From contig JAZOUB010000055.1 of assembly GCA_045657945.1 (NCBI GenBank), forward strand, positions 1-13,888: a stretch of DNA of 13,888 bases, in the 5' to 3' direction. The notes under the pieces are model-generated. The model was not told where the DNA came from. It saw only the letters and a list, made by a program, of their open reading frames with translations, and did not search any database. This document shows positions 6,223 through 13,617 of this stretch, in pieces; the first letter of the stretch is position 1, and the number at the start of each line of letters is the position of its first letter. The position numbers and the translations under genes were made by a program. This DNA is from HGM04593 sp045657945 (GTDB lineage: Bacteria; Bacteroidota; Bacteroidia; Bacteroidales; Bacteroidaceae).

Positions 6223-6244
6223 ATTATCATTTCCCGATGCAGAA
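6223..6244. repeat. Proximal att-like site at the 3' end of mnmE
   Basis: This spans the last codons and stop of mnmE on the minus strand (TTC TGC ATC GGG AAA TGA within 6227-6244). It matches 852-873 at 19 of 22 positions. Integration here leaves MnmE's conserved C-terminus intact, as with SGI1-type islands at trmE/thdF. Confidence 0.6.
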
Positions 6245-7645
6245 ATTGGCAAAGATATTGCCCAGTACCTCGTCGTTGGTGACTTCGCCAACGATTTCGC
6301 TAAGGTTGTGGATGGCGGCGCGGAGGTGTTCGCTGACGAGGTCGCCGCTGAGGCCGAGTTCAAGGCCTTGCTTTACTTCCTTAATGTTGGCAAGGGCACG
6401 GGTGAGGGCTTCGTAGTGGCGCACGTTGGTGACAACGACGTCGCCGCTTGAGATGGCGGGGAGTGCTGCACTGCGCACGAGGAACTCCTCGAGCCTTGCC
6501 ATGTTTGTTCCCTGGCGGGCAGACATTGCCCACATATCGCTCTCGCTCCAGATGATGTCGTCGCCGCACTCAGCAACAAGGCTCTTGCCCCACTCCATTA
6601 TCTCGGCAAGGCGTTCGTCTCTTATGGTGTCACTCTTGTTTATGAGTATAGCAAGTTTCTTGTCCTTGCACTCGGGAAGTATCTTTTTTGCCGTGATTTC
6701 CATCTGTGTATAGTCGGCCGCCGGATCTACAAGCCACAGGGCTATTGATGACTTCTTGAGCTGTTCAAGGGCGCGCTCAATGCCTATGCGCTCAACAACA
6801 TCGTGTGTCTCGCGCAGGCCGGCGGTGTCAATGAAACGGAAGGCGGCGCCACCGATGTTCATAACGCCCTCGATGGTGTCGCGTGTGGTGCCGCTGATGT
6901 CGCTCACAATGGCTCTTTCCTCGCGCAAGAGTGCGTTGAGCAGGGTGCTCTTGCCGGCGTTGGTCTCGCCCACAATAGCCACCGGCACGCCGTTCTTCAC
7001 GGCATTGCCCACGGCAAATGACCCGGTGAGGCGTGTCATCACGCGGTCAATCTCGTCGCACAGTTGCATGAGCTGGGTGCGGTCGGCAAACTCAACATCC
7101 TCCTCACTGAAGTCAAGCTCCAATTCCATGAGAGTGGTGAGCTTGAGCAGTTTGTCGCGCAACCCTGCAAGTTCGTTGCTGAAATCGCCCTTCAGCTGGT
7201 TCATTGCAAGGCGATGCGACGCCTTTGACGATGAGGCAATGAGGTCGGCAACAGCCTCGGCACGGCTAAGGTCCATCTTGCCGTTGAGGAAGGCGCGCAT
7301 GGTGAACTCACCCGGGTCGGCCTGGCGTGCACCAAGGCCAAGGAGCGCAAGCATTAGCTGCTGCGTGATGTAGCTCGATGCATGACAGCTTATCTCCACA
7401 ACATCCTCGCCGGTATAGGTATGAGGAGCACGCATAAGGGTTACAAGTACCTCGTCGAGCAGTTCGCCGGGTGTGACGCACACGTCACCGAACACTGCTG
7501 TGTGTGACTTGCGCTCGGCAAGCGGCAATCCCTTACGTGGTGTGAATATTTGTGATGTATATTCAATGGCCTTGGGGCCCGATATTCTTACTACGCTTAT
7601 CGCTCCGCCCTGCGGCGTCGCCAATGCGCATATTGTGTCGTTCAT
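6227..7645 (-). CDS. mnmE: tRNA modification GTPase MnmE
   Basis: The product is 472 residues, slightly over the usual 450-465. MnmE works with MnmG to install the carboxymethylaminomethyl group at C5 of wobble uridine 34 in tRNAs reading NNA/NNG codons, using GTP, methylene-tetrahydrofolate and FAD. The N-terminal folate-binding domain covers about 1-120. The central helical part holds an inserted G domain with G1 GETNAGKST (226-234), G2 GTTRD (252-256), G3 DTAG (273-276) and G4 NKSD (336-339). The C-terminus ends in the conserved Cys-Ile-Gly-Lys (469-472). Codon use is GC-rich, unlike the island that begins at its 3' end. Its promoter is not obvious; two structured repeats lie directly upstream. 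Confidence 0.97.
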   Translation of the reverse strand: MNDTICALATPQGGAISVVRISGPKAIEYTSQIFTPRKGLPLAERKSHTAVFGDVCVTPGELLDEVLVTLMRAPHTYTGEDVVEISCHASSYITQQLMLALLGLGARQADPGEFTMRAFLNGKMDLSRAEAVADLIASSSKASHRLAMNQLKGDFSNELAGLRDKLLKLTTLMELELDFSEEDVEFADRTQLMQLCDEIDRVMTRLTGSFAVGNAVKNGVPVAIVGETNAGKSTLLNALLREERAIVSDISGTTRDTIEGVMNIGGAAFRFIDTAGLRETHDVVERIGIERALEQLKKSSIALWLVDPAADYTQMEITAKKILPECKDKKLAILINKSDTIRDERLAEIMEWGKSLVAECGDDIIWSESDMWAMSARQGTNMARLEEFLVRSAALPAISSGDVVVTNVRHYEALTRALANIKEVKQGLELGLSGDLVSEHLRAAIHNLSEIVGEVTNDEVLGNIFANFCIGK

Positions 7646-7676
7646 CGTTTAATGTCTGGTTGTCTTGTTAAATTAT

Positions 7677-7721
7677 CTCCTCCGTCACTTCGTGACACCT
7701 CCTCTTTAAAAAGCGGAGGAG
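7677..7721. repeat. Structured intergenic repeat, copy 1
   Basis: An outer stem CTCCTCCG (7677-7684) / CGGAGGAG (7714-7721) encloses an inner hairpin GTCAC-TTC-GTGAC (7684-7696) and a conserved ACCTCCTCTTTAAA stretch. A second copy with the same plan lies at 7752-7793. It sits 32 bp upstream of the mnmE start. The form is that of a REP-like dispersed intergenic repeat. Confidence 0.65.
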
Positions 7722-7751
7722 TTTCTTTGATTTTGATTTCTGTAATTTTAT

Positions 7752-7793
7752 CCCCTCCGCCCTACGGGCACCTCCCCTTTTAAAGTGGAGGAG
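7752..7793. repeat. Structured intergenic repeat, copy 2
   Basis: The plan is as in copy 1: outer arms CCCCTCCGC (7752-7760) and GTGGAGGAG (7785-7793), inner hairpin GCCC-TAC-GGGC (7759-7769), and CACCTCCCCTTTTAAA. The inner stem differs from copy 1 on both sides, so pairing is kept, which supports a folded structure. Confidence 0.65.
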
Positions 7794-7797
7794 TTTT

Positions 7798-7826
7798 AAA
7801 AAAAGGGCAGACACTTTATCTGCCCT
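7798..7826 (-). terminator. Rho-independent terminator after the udp-like gene
   Basis: On the minus strand AGGGCAGA pairs with TCTGCCCT (stem arms 7819-7826 and 7804-7811, 7-nt loop) and runs into seven T (7804-7798). It lies about 145 bp beyond the stop at 7970, after the 124-nt palindrome, and closes the minus-strand gene series. Confidence 0.75.
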
Positions 7827-7843
7827 ACTAATATACCGCTTAC

Positions 7844-7967
7844 TTGGGATTTTCTAAAAAGATGGAATCCAAGGCTTGCGAAGTTCTTAAAACCGGAGTT
7901 TACAAAGCGTAAATGAGGATTTTAAGAACAAGCGTAACACAGGAGTACGCTTTTTAGTAAATCCCAA
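7844..7967. repeat. 124-nt imperfect palindrome in the 3' region of the udp-like gene
   Basis: Outer arms 7844-7861 (TTGGGATTTTCTAAAAAG) and 7950-7967 pair at 17 of 18 positions. Inner arms GTTCTTAAAA (7883-7892) and TTTTAAGAAC (7920-7929) are perfect. The tip pairs TTTAC (7899-7903) with GTAAA (7909-7913), and GCTTG (7874-7878) can pair with CAAGC (7929-7933). It begins 2 bp after the stop codon at 7970. The size and nesting resemble a miniature palindromic mobile element or a dispersed structured repeat more than a plain terminator. Confidence 0.65.
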
Positions 7968-7969
7968 TA

Positions 7970-8848
7970 TCAGATGCGTTCAAGCACTGTCTTGATAAGC
8001 TCCTTCATCTTCTCATTATAATCGACATTCGCCTCTTTGGCGCGGCGGTTGGCGATTACGAGGCACACGGTGACTGCCTGGTGTCCCATGAGGGCTGCAA
8101 GGCCGGCCAGTGCCGAGCTCTCCATCTCGAAATTGGTTATCTGCTGTCCCTGGTAGAGGAAAGACTCGACCTTCTCATTCTGGTGAGGGTCGGCAAGAGG
8201 CACGCGCAAACGGCGTCCTTGGGGGCCGAAGAAGCCACCACAGGCAATTGTTACGCCACGCACCATGTCGTCCTGGGCAATGCGATTGGTGAGCTCTTCA
8301 TCGGCAACAATCACATAGGGCGCCGGCTGGCACATGTTGCCGCTCCAGCCCAAGTGGTTGAGCAGAGCACGCTCCATGGGAAGATCGCACACCTCGTTGC
8401 GTCCGGCATAGAAGTTGAGCAGGCCGTCGAAGCCCACCGACTTTGCCGAGCAGATGAATGTTCCCACAGGTGTGTGGGGCTGCAGGCCACCGCAGGTGCC
8501 AATGCGCACCATCTGCAGCTTGCGCAGTTCGTCCTTCTCGTAACGGGTTGCAAAATCGATATTCGCAAGCGCATCAATCTCGTTTACTACAATATCAACA
8601 TTGTCGCAACCGATGCCTGTAGAAACAACGGTTATGCGCTTGCCCTTGTAGGTACCGGTGATGGTGCGGAACTCGCGGTGCTGTATGTCGCACTCCTGCT
8701 CGCTGAAATATGATGCTACCAATGGCACACGACCGGGATCGCCCACCAGTATAATCTTATCGGCCAACTGTTCTGGTTTAACTCCCAAATGGTAGATTGC
8801 TCCGTTTGGCTCAATGAGCAACTCCGAAGGAGCGAAATAACGCTTCAT
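7970..8848 (-). CDS. udp: Nucleoside phosphorylase, uridine phosphorylase family
   Basis: The protein has 292 residues. The family catalyses reversible phosphorolysis of a nucleoside to the free base and ribose-1-phosphate in salvage. Phosphate-loop GDPGR is at 36-40, STGIGCDN at 76-83, RIGTCGG at 115-121, and the sugar/base-site signature NFEMESSALAGLAALMGH at 239-256; all are typical of the PNP/UDP superfamily. It is somewhat longer than the E. coli Udp (about 253), as in related Bacteroidota proteins. Substrate choice between uridine and purine nucleosides cannot be settled by eye; uridine is favoured by the FEMES region and overall resemblance. It starts 37 bp after floA and is the last gene before the palindrome and terminator. 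Confidence 0.88.
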   Translation of the reverse strand: MKRYFAPSELLIEPNGAIYHLGVKPEQLADKIILVGDPGRVPLVASYFSEQECDIQHREFRTITGTYKGKRITVVSTGIGCDNVDIVVNEIDALANIDFATRYEKDELRKLQMVRIGTCGGLQPHTPVGTFICSAKSVGFDGLLNFYAGRNEVCDLPMERALLNHLGWSGNMCQPAPYVIVADEELTNRIAQDDMVRGVTIACGGFFGPQGRRLRVPLADPHQNEKVESFLYQGQQITNFEMESSALAGLAALMGHQAVTVCLVIANRRAKEANVDYNEKMKELIKTVLERI

Positions 8849-8885
8849 AATAAAATCAATTTAAGTTCTTCACTTATACAACACA

Positions 8886-9854
8886 TCACTCCTTAGCAAT
8901 GTTGTCGCGCATTGCAGTATCGGCCTGGATGTTCTTCATCCTGTAGTAGTCCATGATTCCCAAGTTGCCGCTGCGGAATGCCTCGGCCATAGCCTTTGGC
9001 ACCTCGGCCTCGGCCTCAATCACATGGGCGCGAGCCTCCTGAGCACGAGCCTTGTTCTCCTGCTCAAGGGCAACAGCCATGGCACGACGCTCCTCGGCCT
9101 TGGCCTGGGCGATGTTCTTGTCGGCATTGGCCTGATCAATCTGCAACGCAGCACCAATGTTCTTTCCTATGTCAATGTCGGCAATATCAATTGAGAGAAT
9201 CTCGAACGCTGTACCGGCATCGAGTCCCTTGCTGAGCACGAGTTTTGAGATTGAGTCGGGGTTCTCGAGCACTGCCTTGTGGCTGTCGGCCGAACCGATT
9301 GATGACACGATACCCTCGCCTACACGGGCAAGCACAGTATCCTCGCCTGCACCACCTACAAGGCGCTTGATGTTGGCACGCACGGTCACACGCGCAATAG
9401 CAATGAGCTGGATACCGTCCTTAGCAACAGCAGTTACATGTGGGGTGTCAATAACCTTAGGGTTAACCGACATCTGCACCGCCTCAAACACATCGCGACC
9501 GGCAAGGTCAATGGCTGTTGCCATCTGGAACGAGAGGTCGATATTTGCCTTTGATGCCGACACGAGTGCATGCACCACTCTCTCTACATGACCGCCGGCA
9601 AGGTAGTGTGCCTCGAGGCTGTCGCGTGTAATGTTCTCAAGACCGGCCTTGTGAGCCTCAATCATGGCCTGCACGATTGCACCGGGGGGCACATTACGAA
9701 TGCGCATGAGGAACAACTGCAACAAAGAGATTCTCACGCCCGAAACCTTGGCCGACAGCCAAAGCACGAATGGCACATAGTGGAAAATCACGGCCAGCAA
9801 TATAATGACGCCAAGCACTACTCCACCAATCAGATACATGTTAGTTTCATCCAT
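8886..9854 (-). CDS. floA: Flotillin-like protein FloA
   Basis: The product is 322 residues, close to the family norm of about 330. A single N-terminal membrane segment (about 7-32) is followed by the SPFH-type region with the characteristic FloA/YqfA stretches FLMRIRNVPPGAIVQAMIEAHKAGL (47-71) and ITRDSLEAHYLAGGHVERVV (75-94). The Ala/Glu-rich coiled coil (about 235-295: AQAKAEERRAMAVALEQENKA) drives oligomerisation. FloA scaffolds functional membrane microdomains. It starts 24 bp after nfeD, the usual partner in flotillin/NfeD operons. Confidence 0.95.
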   Translation of the reverse strand: MDETNMYLIGGVVLGVIILLAVIFHYVPFVLWLSAKVSGVRISLLQLFLMRIRNVPPGAIVQAMIEAHKAGLENITRDSLEAHYLAGGHVERVVHALVSASKANIDLSFQMATAIDLAGRDVFEAVQMSVNPKVIDTPHVTAVAKDGIQLIAIARVTVRANIKRLVGGAGEDTVLARVGEGIVSSIGSADSHKAVLENPDSISKLVLSKGLDAGTAFEILSIDIADIDIGKNIGAALQIDQANADKNIAQAKAEERRAMAVALEQENKARAQEARAHVIEAEAEVPKAMAEAFRSGNLGIMDYYRMKNIQADTAMRDNIAKE

Positions 9855-9878
9855 AATACTTTTATATTTTGTTATAAG

Positions 9879-10367
9879 TTATTTCTTGCTTTTGTTCTCC
9901 TTCTCCACCTTCACCACAAAAAGCGAGTCATCCGATACGCGAATCACCTCTACTTCCTCGTTCTCATTGATGAAGCCGGCCTCGGACTTCACCTCCACAA
10001 CCTGGCCTTTTATCACAGCCTCGCCAATGAGGGCAAGCCTTGTCTTTGTGACACCGCGGTCGCCAACGGCGAAGATACTCATATCAACGGTCTTTACTGT
10101 TGACTTGATGTTCTTCTTCAACGCTACCTTGTCGATTGAATTTCCATAGAGCGCCCACAGGAAAAGAGCGATAGAGATCATTCCACCCACAAGCAGGGTT
10201 ATCCAGCCGGCAGCACTTCCTATCTGCACAAAGGCAAAGAAGATTGAGCCCATCATTGCAAGCAGACCAGCAAAGCCGGTAATGCCAAAACCGGGAATGA
10301 AAACCACCTCAACCGTCAACATCACGGTTGCAAAAATCACAAGCAAAACAGTTATTAGTATATCCAT
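9879..10367 (-). CDS. NfeD family membrane protein (short form)
   Basis: The product is 162 residues. Three hydrophobic segments lie at about 3-23, 28-49 and 53-74. The soluble C-terminal OB-fold domain (about 98-155) contains VGDRGVTKTRL and GEAVIKGQVVEVKSEAGFI. It lacks the ClpP-like protease domain of long NfeD proteins. Short NfeD proteins are encoded next to flotillins and are thought to act with them in membrane microdomains. It is followed after 24 bp by floA. Confidence 0.92.
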   Translation of the reverse strand: MDILITVLLVIFATVMLTVEVVFIPGFGITGFAGLLAMMGSIFFAFVQIGSAAGWITLLVGGMISIALFLWALYGNSIDKVALKKNIKSTVKTVDMSIFAVGDRGVTKTRLALIGEAVIKGQVVEVKSEAGFINENEEVEVIRVSDDSLFVVKVEKENKSKK

Positions 10368-10412
10368 CGTTATCTTTATTTTTTCAATCTATTAAAATTG
10401 CCGCAACGCGAT

Positions 10413-10436
10413 GAGGTGAAAGCCAGCTTTTACCTC
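10413..10436 (-). other. Intercistronic hairpin overlapping the stop of the PD40 gene
   Basis: GAGGTGAAAG (10413-10422) and CTTTTACCTC (10427-10436) pair with one G-T wobble around a CCAG loop. It overlaps the stop codon of the upstream gene and lies in the 67-bp gap before nfeD. No T-run follows, so it is more likely a processing or attenuation hairpin than a full terminator. Confidence 0.4.
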
Positions 10437-11868
10437 ACTTACCGTACTTCTCCTCCAGTTCCATGCGACGCACCTCATACTCCATGTGCTTCAATAGCCG
10501 GGCGTCGTTCTCAATCTGCGCCTCGAGCTTCAGAATAATATCGCGCATCTTTGCCTTTCCGGCAACTGTGGCCGATGCATACTCATCGCGGTAGTTTTCG
10601 AGCACACAGATGTCATTCTCGTGCTTATTGACAGCAGCCTGCCACTCCTTGAAAAGTTCACGCGCCGCACTGCTCTTGAAATCGGCAAGCGACTTGTAAC
10701 TGTTAAGGTCGTCAATCACAAACAGGAAATCGCCACTGTTGCGTGCAGCATCCTGGGCATAGATCAGCATTGTCATCTGACGGCGAGCATTGCGCACAAC
10801 CTCTTCGTCAACCTGTGTATCGGCTATTGACGACAGGTTGGCTAATGCAAGAGCCTTGTCATATCCAATGGCATCAACATTTACTCTATCCTTGTTTGTA
10901 TTTGGGACAAATACATAGACACTCACCTTGCCGTCGGGCTGGCTACGGTCGGTAGCGAACCATCCGATATTTGCCACCTCGTTTATAGCCATCATGTAGT
11001 CGTTGGCTGTGGAGTTGAAGGGCATACCGACATTGTCGGGGCGGTAGAAACGGCCACTCTCAGTGTCCATGCGCGATACGAAGATGTCATATCCGCCAAT
11101 AGAACCCTGACCATCACTTGCAAAATAGAGTGTCACGCCATCGGCAAGCAAAAACGGATAGTCATCGTTGCCGTATGTCTCAATACCGCGGAGTGGCTGC
11201 ACCTTGCCCCACTCCTCGCCCACCTTTGAACGATGGAACAGCTTGAGCAACGGCACGCTGTCCTCGTTCTCGTCCGAGAAGAAGATGTCCATTCCTCGCT
11301 CGGTCTCATTTATGTGTCCACGAAGTTCTTCGTCACCAAAATATTCGGCACATGTTGCAATGCTGCCGGCATCGGTACCCATGCGATACACCGACAGGAA
11401 AGCATCCTTATCGACCACAAAACTATCGATAAAGCACACCATTTCACAGTTGCTCACCATGCGGTCGAGCCTGTCACATGCATTCAGTTTCTGCTGCACA
11501 GCATCGCGTAGCCCGTCGTCCTTGGTCTTGTCAATGAATTCGCTGTACCTCTCGGCTGCAGCATTGTAATACTGCTTGGCATAGTACCAGTCGCCCAAAT
11601 AACGGAAAGCATTCACAATATTACGCGATGCAGCAAACTCAAGCATTTCTTCCACATCAACAGTATCCCCTGTCTCAATGCAGCAAGCCGCATACCAGTA
11701 GTTATACTCACTGTTATTGGGGTATCTGGCGTACAATTTCTCGGCCATGGGCTTTGCCTCGACGAAGTTTCCTGCGTCAAAAGTTCTCTTTAGCGCATCC
11801 CTGGTCTGGGCAAAAGCGCCGGAAACAACAAGGAGGCAGAATATCGCAATAGTAAATATTTTCTTCAT
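10435..11868 (-). CDS. Secreted TPR / PD40 beta-propeller protein
   Basis: From the ATG at 11868 the protein has 477 residues with a clear signal peptide (MKKIFTIAIFCLLVVSGAFA, predicted cleavage before Gln21). An upstream in-frame ATG at 11892 would only add residues ahead of the signal and is unlikely. TPR-like helical repeats occupy about 22-135. A PD40/WD40-like propeller region follows, with DDYPFLLADGVTLYFASDG (235-253) and SIGGYDIFVSRM (256-267), the blade signature usual in Bacteroidota periplasmic proteins. The C-terminus (about 400-477) is helical and charged, probably a coiled coil. There is no OmpA peptidoglycan-binding domain, unlike many PD40 proteins. It heads the series leading to nfeD, floA and udp; a cell-envelope scaffold role is inferred, not established. 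Confidence 0.85.
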   Translation of the reverse strand: MKKIFTIAIFCLLVVSGAFAQTRDALKRTFDAGNFVEAKPMAEKLYARYPNNSEYNYWYAACCIETGDTVDVEEMLEFAASRNIVNAFRYLGDWYYAKQYYNAAAERYSEFIDKTKDDGLRDAVQQKLNACDRLDRMVSNCEMVCFIDSFVVDKDAFLSVYRMGTDAGSIATCAEYFGDEELRGHINETERGMDIFFSDENEDSVPLLKLFHRSKVGEEWGKVQPLRGIETYGNDDYPFLLADGVTLYFASDGQGSIGGYDIFVSRMDTESGRFYRPDNVGMPFNSTANDYMMAINEVANIGWFATDRSQPDGKVSVYVFVPNTNKDRVNVDAIGYDKALALANLSSIADTQVDEEVVRNARRQMTMLIYAQDAARNSGDFLFVIDDLNSYKSLADFKSSAARELFKEWQAAVNKHENDICVLENYRDEYASATVAGKAKMRDIILKLEAQIENDARLLKHMEYEVRRMELEEKYGK

Positions 11869-11928
11869 AAACAAAATAAAAATCATCATCATTGGATACT
11901 ACTGCTGGTGCAGTATGTATTCATCGTT

Positions 11929-11936
11929 CAAATATA
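11929..11936 (-). promoter_or_regulatory. -7 box for the PD40-nfeD-floA-udp series, repeated three times
   Basis: On the minus strand this reads TATATTTG, a full TAnnTTTG match; a start near 11925 would give a leader of about 57 nt to the ATG at 11868. Identical boxes recur 84 and 168 bp upstream (12013-12020 and 12097-12104) in the tandem repeat. The -33 region is only weakly T-rich (GTGTTTC on the minus strand). Confidence 0.5.
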
Positions 11937-12108
11937 GCACAAACGAGCGAGAAACACGAAGCTTGCTTCAGCGTTTTTCAAAGCGAGCGCCAATCATATT
12001 CGAGCTTCTGCTCAAATATAGCACAAACGAGCGAGAAACACGAAGCTTGCTTCAGCGTTTTTCAAAGCGAGTGCCAATCATATTCGAGCTTCTGCTCAAA
12101 TATAGCAC
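11929..12108. repeat. Two 84-bp tandem repeats plus a partial third
   Basis: Unit 1 (11929-12012) and unit 2 (12013-12096) differ mainly at one internal base (GAGCGCC against GAGTGCC). A third partial copy, CAAATATAGCACA, begins at 12097. Each unit contains GAAGC-TT-GCTTC and GAGC-TTCT-GCTC hairpins and, on the minus strand, GTGCTATATTTG. It lies between the divergent PD40 and ttcA genes. Confidence 0.9.
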
Positions 12109-12159
12109 ATAAAAACATAACAACACCCACCCGACACGCTTTTTTTAATAAATTTAAGA

Positions 12160-12182
12160 TTACGCGCGCACATTTCGCGTAA
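12160..12182. repeat. Inverted repeat upstream of the ttcA promoter
   Basis: TTACGCG (12160-12166) and CGCGTAA (12176-12182) are perfect inverse arms with a 9-nt spacer, ending 39 bp before the -7 box of ttcA. It could be an operator; nothing else supports a function. Confidence 0.45.
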
Positions 12183-12221
12183 GGAGAGAGGTTTTTTGAA
12201 AGAAATTTAAAGAACTTGCAC

Positions 12222-12229
12222 TATCTTTG
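12222..12229 (+). promoter_or_regulatory. Promoter of the ttcA-DUF486 operon
   Basis: TATCTTTG is a full TAnnTTTG match. A TTTTTTG ending at 12198 may serve as the -33 element, with a spacing of 23 nt, slightly longer than usual. The expected start near 12233 gives a leader of about 37 nt. Confidence 0.6.
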
Positions 12230-12269
12230 CACCCGCAAAATTTAAAAGCACAAAACTACAGGAACAGCG

Positions 12270-13025
12270 ATGGCCAAATTCACCGAACAGCAAAAGTTGT
12301 ACAAGAAGATACAGAAGCAATTCAACAAGGCGACAAAGGACTATGCCATGTTTGCCGACGGCGACAAGATTCTCGTTGCCCTATCGGGAGGCAAGGACTC
12401 TCTCACTCTGTTGCAGCTGATGGCCGAGCGCAGCCGCATCTTCAAGCCATCAATCAGCATTGTCGCAGCACATGTAACAATGGTAAATATTCCTTACAAG
12501 GCAAATCTTGATTTCCTGAAGGAGTTCTGCAATGGACTTGGTGTTGAGCTACACATTGTAGAGAGCAGTTTCGACGCATCGACCGACACGCGCAAGTCGC
12601 CATGCTTCCTGTGCTCATGGAACCGCCGCAAGGCACTCTTCACACTTGCGCAGGAGCTGGATTGCAACAAGATTGCTCTTGGGCACAACATGGACGACTT
12701 CATTGAGACCATGCTCATGAACATCACATTCCAGGGCGCATTCAGCGCCATGGCACCGGTGATGCAGATGGAGAGATTCCCCATTGCAATAATTCGTCCA
12801 CTATGCCTTGTCAACGAGAACAATGTAGAAGCATACGCCATTGAAAGTAGTTTTCCGGCACAGATAAAGAACTGTCCGTTCGAGAACGACTCGAACCGCA
12901 AGGCAATGAAAGACCTGCTGGCACACCTGGAGTCACTGAACCCCGATGCGCGCTACAACCTATGGGGCTCGATGAGCAACATACAACCCGACCTGCTGCC
13001 ACCAAGAATAATCAAAAAACAGTAA
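12270..13025 (+). CDS. ttcA: TtcA-like tRNA 2-thiocytidine synthetase
   Basis: The protein has 251 residues. The PP-loop ATP-pyrophosphatase motif SGGKDS is at 39-44. Cys112-x2-Cys115 (PCFLCSW) and Cys202 (KNCPFE) match the three cysteines that hold the [4Fe-4S] cluster in TtcA. ALGHNMDDFIETMLMN (136-151) is the conserved PP-loop family stretch. TtcA thiolates cytidine 32 of certain tRNAs, activating the base with ATP. Bacteroidota proteins of this group are shorter than the E. coli enzyme (about 311). A different target cannot be excluded from sequence alone. It is followed after 12 bp by the DUF486 gene. Confidence 0.87.
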   Translation: MAKFTEQQKLYKKIQKQFNKATKDYAMFADGDKILVALSGGKDSLTLLQLMAERSRIFKPSISIVAAHVTMVNIPYKANLDFLKEFCNGLGVELHIVESSFDASTDTRKSPCFLCSWNRRKALFTLAQELDCNKIALGHNMDDFIETMLMNITFQGAFSAMAPVMQMERFPIAIIRPLCLVNENNVEAYAIESSFPAQIKNCPFENDSNRKAMKDLLAHLESLNPDARYNLWGSMSNIQPDLLPPRIIKKQ

Positions 13026-13037
13026 AAATACACAACA

Positions 13038-13412
13038 ATGTCAAAGTCACTCATTACAATTCTGCTGTTGATTGTATCAAACAGCTTCATGACTCTTGCC
13101 TGGTATGGAAACCTCAAGCTCCAGGACATGAAAATCATCTCGCCGAACACATCAATCGTGTTCATCGTGCTAATAAGCTGGTGTGTTGCACTGCTTGAGT
13201 ACGCATTCCTTATCCCTGCAAACCGAATAGGCTCGGACATTAACGGCGGCCCGTTCTCATTGGTACAGCTCAAGGTTATACAAGAGGTTATATCGTGCGT
13301 GGTATTCGGTGTTATAGTCTCGGTACTCTTCAAAGGCGAGACTCTACAATGGAACCATTTTGTAGCTGTAATATTCCTTATCCTTGCCGTATATTTCGTA
13401 TTCATGAAGTAA
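13038..13412 (+). CDS. DMT-family membrane protein (DUF486)
   Basis: The 124-residue product has four hydrophobic segments (about 4-24, 37-57, 78-99 and 106-123). It carries the DUF486 signatures FMTLAWYGNLK (17-27), WCVALLEYAFLIPANRIG (48-65) and FSLVQLKVIQEVI (73-85). The family belongs to the drug/metabolite transporter clan as a four-helix protein, with no proven substrate. It lies 12 bp after ttcA, in one operon. Confidence 0.9.
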   Translation: MSKSLITILLLIVSNSFMTLAWYGNLKLQDMKIISPNTSIVFIVLISWCVALLEYAFLIPANRIGSDINGGPFSLVQLKVIQEVISCVVFGVIVSVLFKGETLQWNHFVAVIFLILAVYFVFMK

Positions 13413-13458
13413 AAGAAATACGGGCAAAAGACCTCAAAAAAAGCCATAAAACCACACT

Positions 13459-13493
13459 AAAAACGCGCCGGATGTATCACTACAGCCGGCGCG
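13459..13493 (-). terminator. Terminator hairpin between convergent genes
   Basis: CGCGCCGG (13464-13471) and CCGGCGCG (13486-13493) pair perfectly; inside, TGTA (13473-13476) and TACA (13481-13484) extend the stem around a TCAC loop. On the minus strand the hairpin runs into TTTTT (13463-13459), ending the rubrerythrin-family gene. It lies after the DUF486 stop too and may also slow plus-strand transcription, although no T-run follows on that side. Confidence 0.75.
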
Positions 13494-13617
13494 CAACATT
13501 TAAACACTATTCACTTACTAAAACAATTACATTTATGGTCTTTTCTTAGTTGTATTTTTCAAAGTAGATTCTTAACGGTTTGGTTTCTTAGTCGTTTAGT
13601 ATAATATTGAAAGTAGC

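Larger units (their letters stand above)
852..6244. mobile_element. Putative defence-type genomic island integrated at the 3' end of mnmE
   Basis: Direct repeats at 852-873 and 6223-6244 bracket about 5.4 kb of AT-rich DNA. The cargo is a zinc-ribbon/HEPN protein, an AbiE pair, an unknown coiled-coil protein and an excisionase-like HTH protein. Base composition changes sharply at the right-hand repeat, where the GC-rich mnmE begins. The 3' end of mnmE (trmE/thdF) is the established integration site of SGI1-family islands, which supports the reading. No integrase, relaxase or replication gene is visible, so the island would depend on a recombinase in trans, perhaps in an adjoining element to the left. 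The boundaries are inferred from the repeats alone. Confidence 0.55.

Noticed and set aside
6085..6363. N-terminal extension of the HTH protein into mnmE
   Set aside because: The extension is an antisense-free overlap in another frame of mnmE with low-complexity Ser/Ala/Thr translation; good starts exist at 6084 and 6054.
6373..7373. Long open frames on both strands within mnmE
   Set aside because: They are shadows of the GC-rich mnmE coding sequence; the MnmE frame has all GTPase motifs.
8081..8713. 210-codon plus-strand frame opposite the nucleoside phosphorylase
   Set aside because: It is a shadow of the phosphorylase gene, with no start context or family resemblance.
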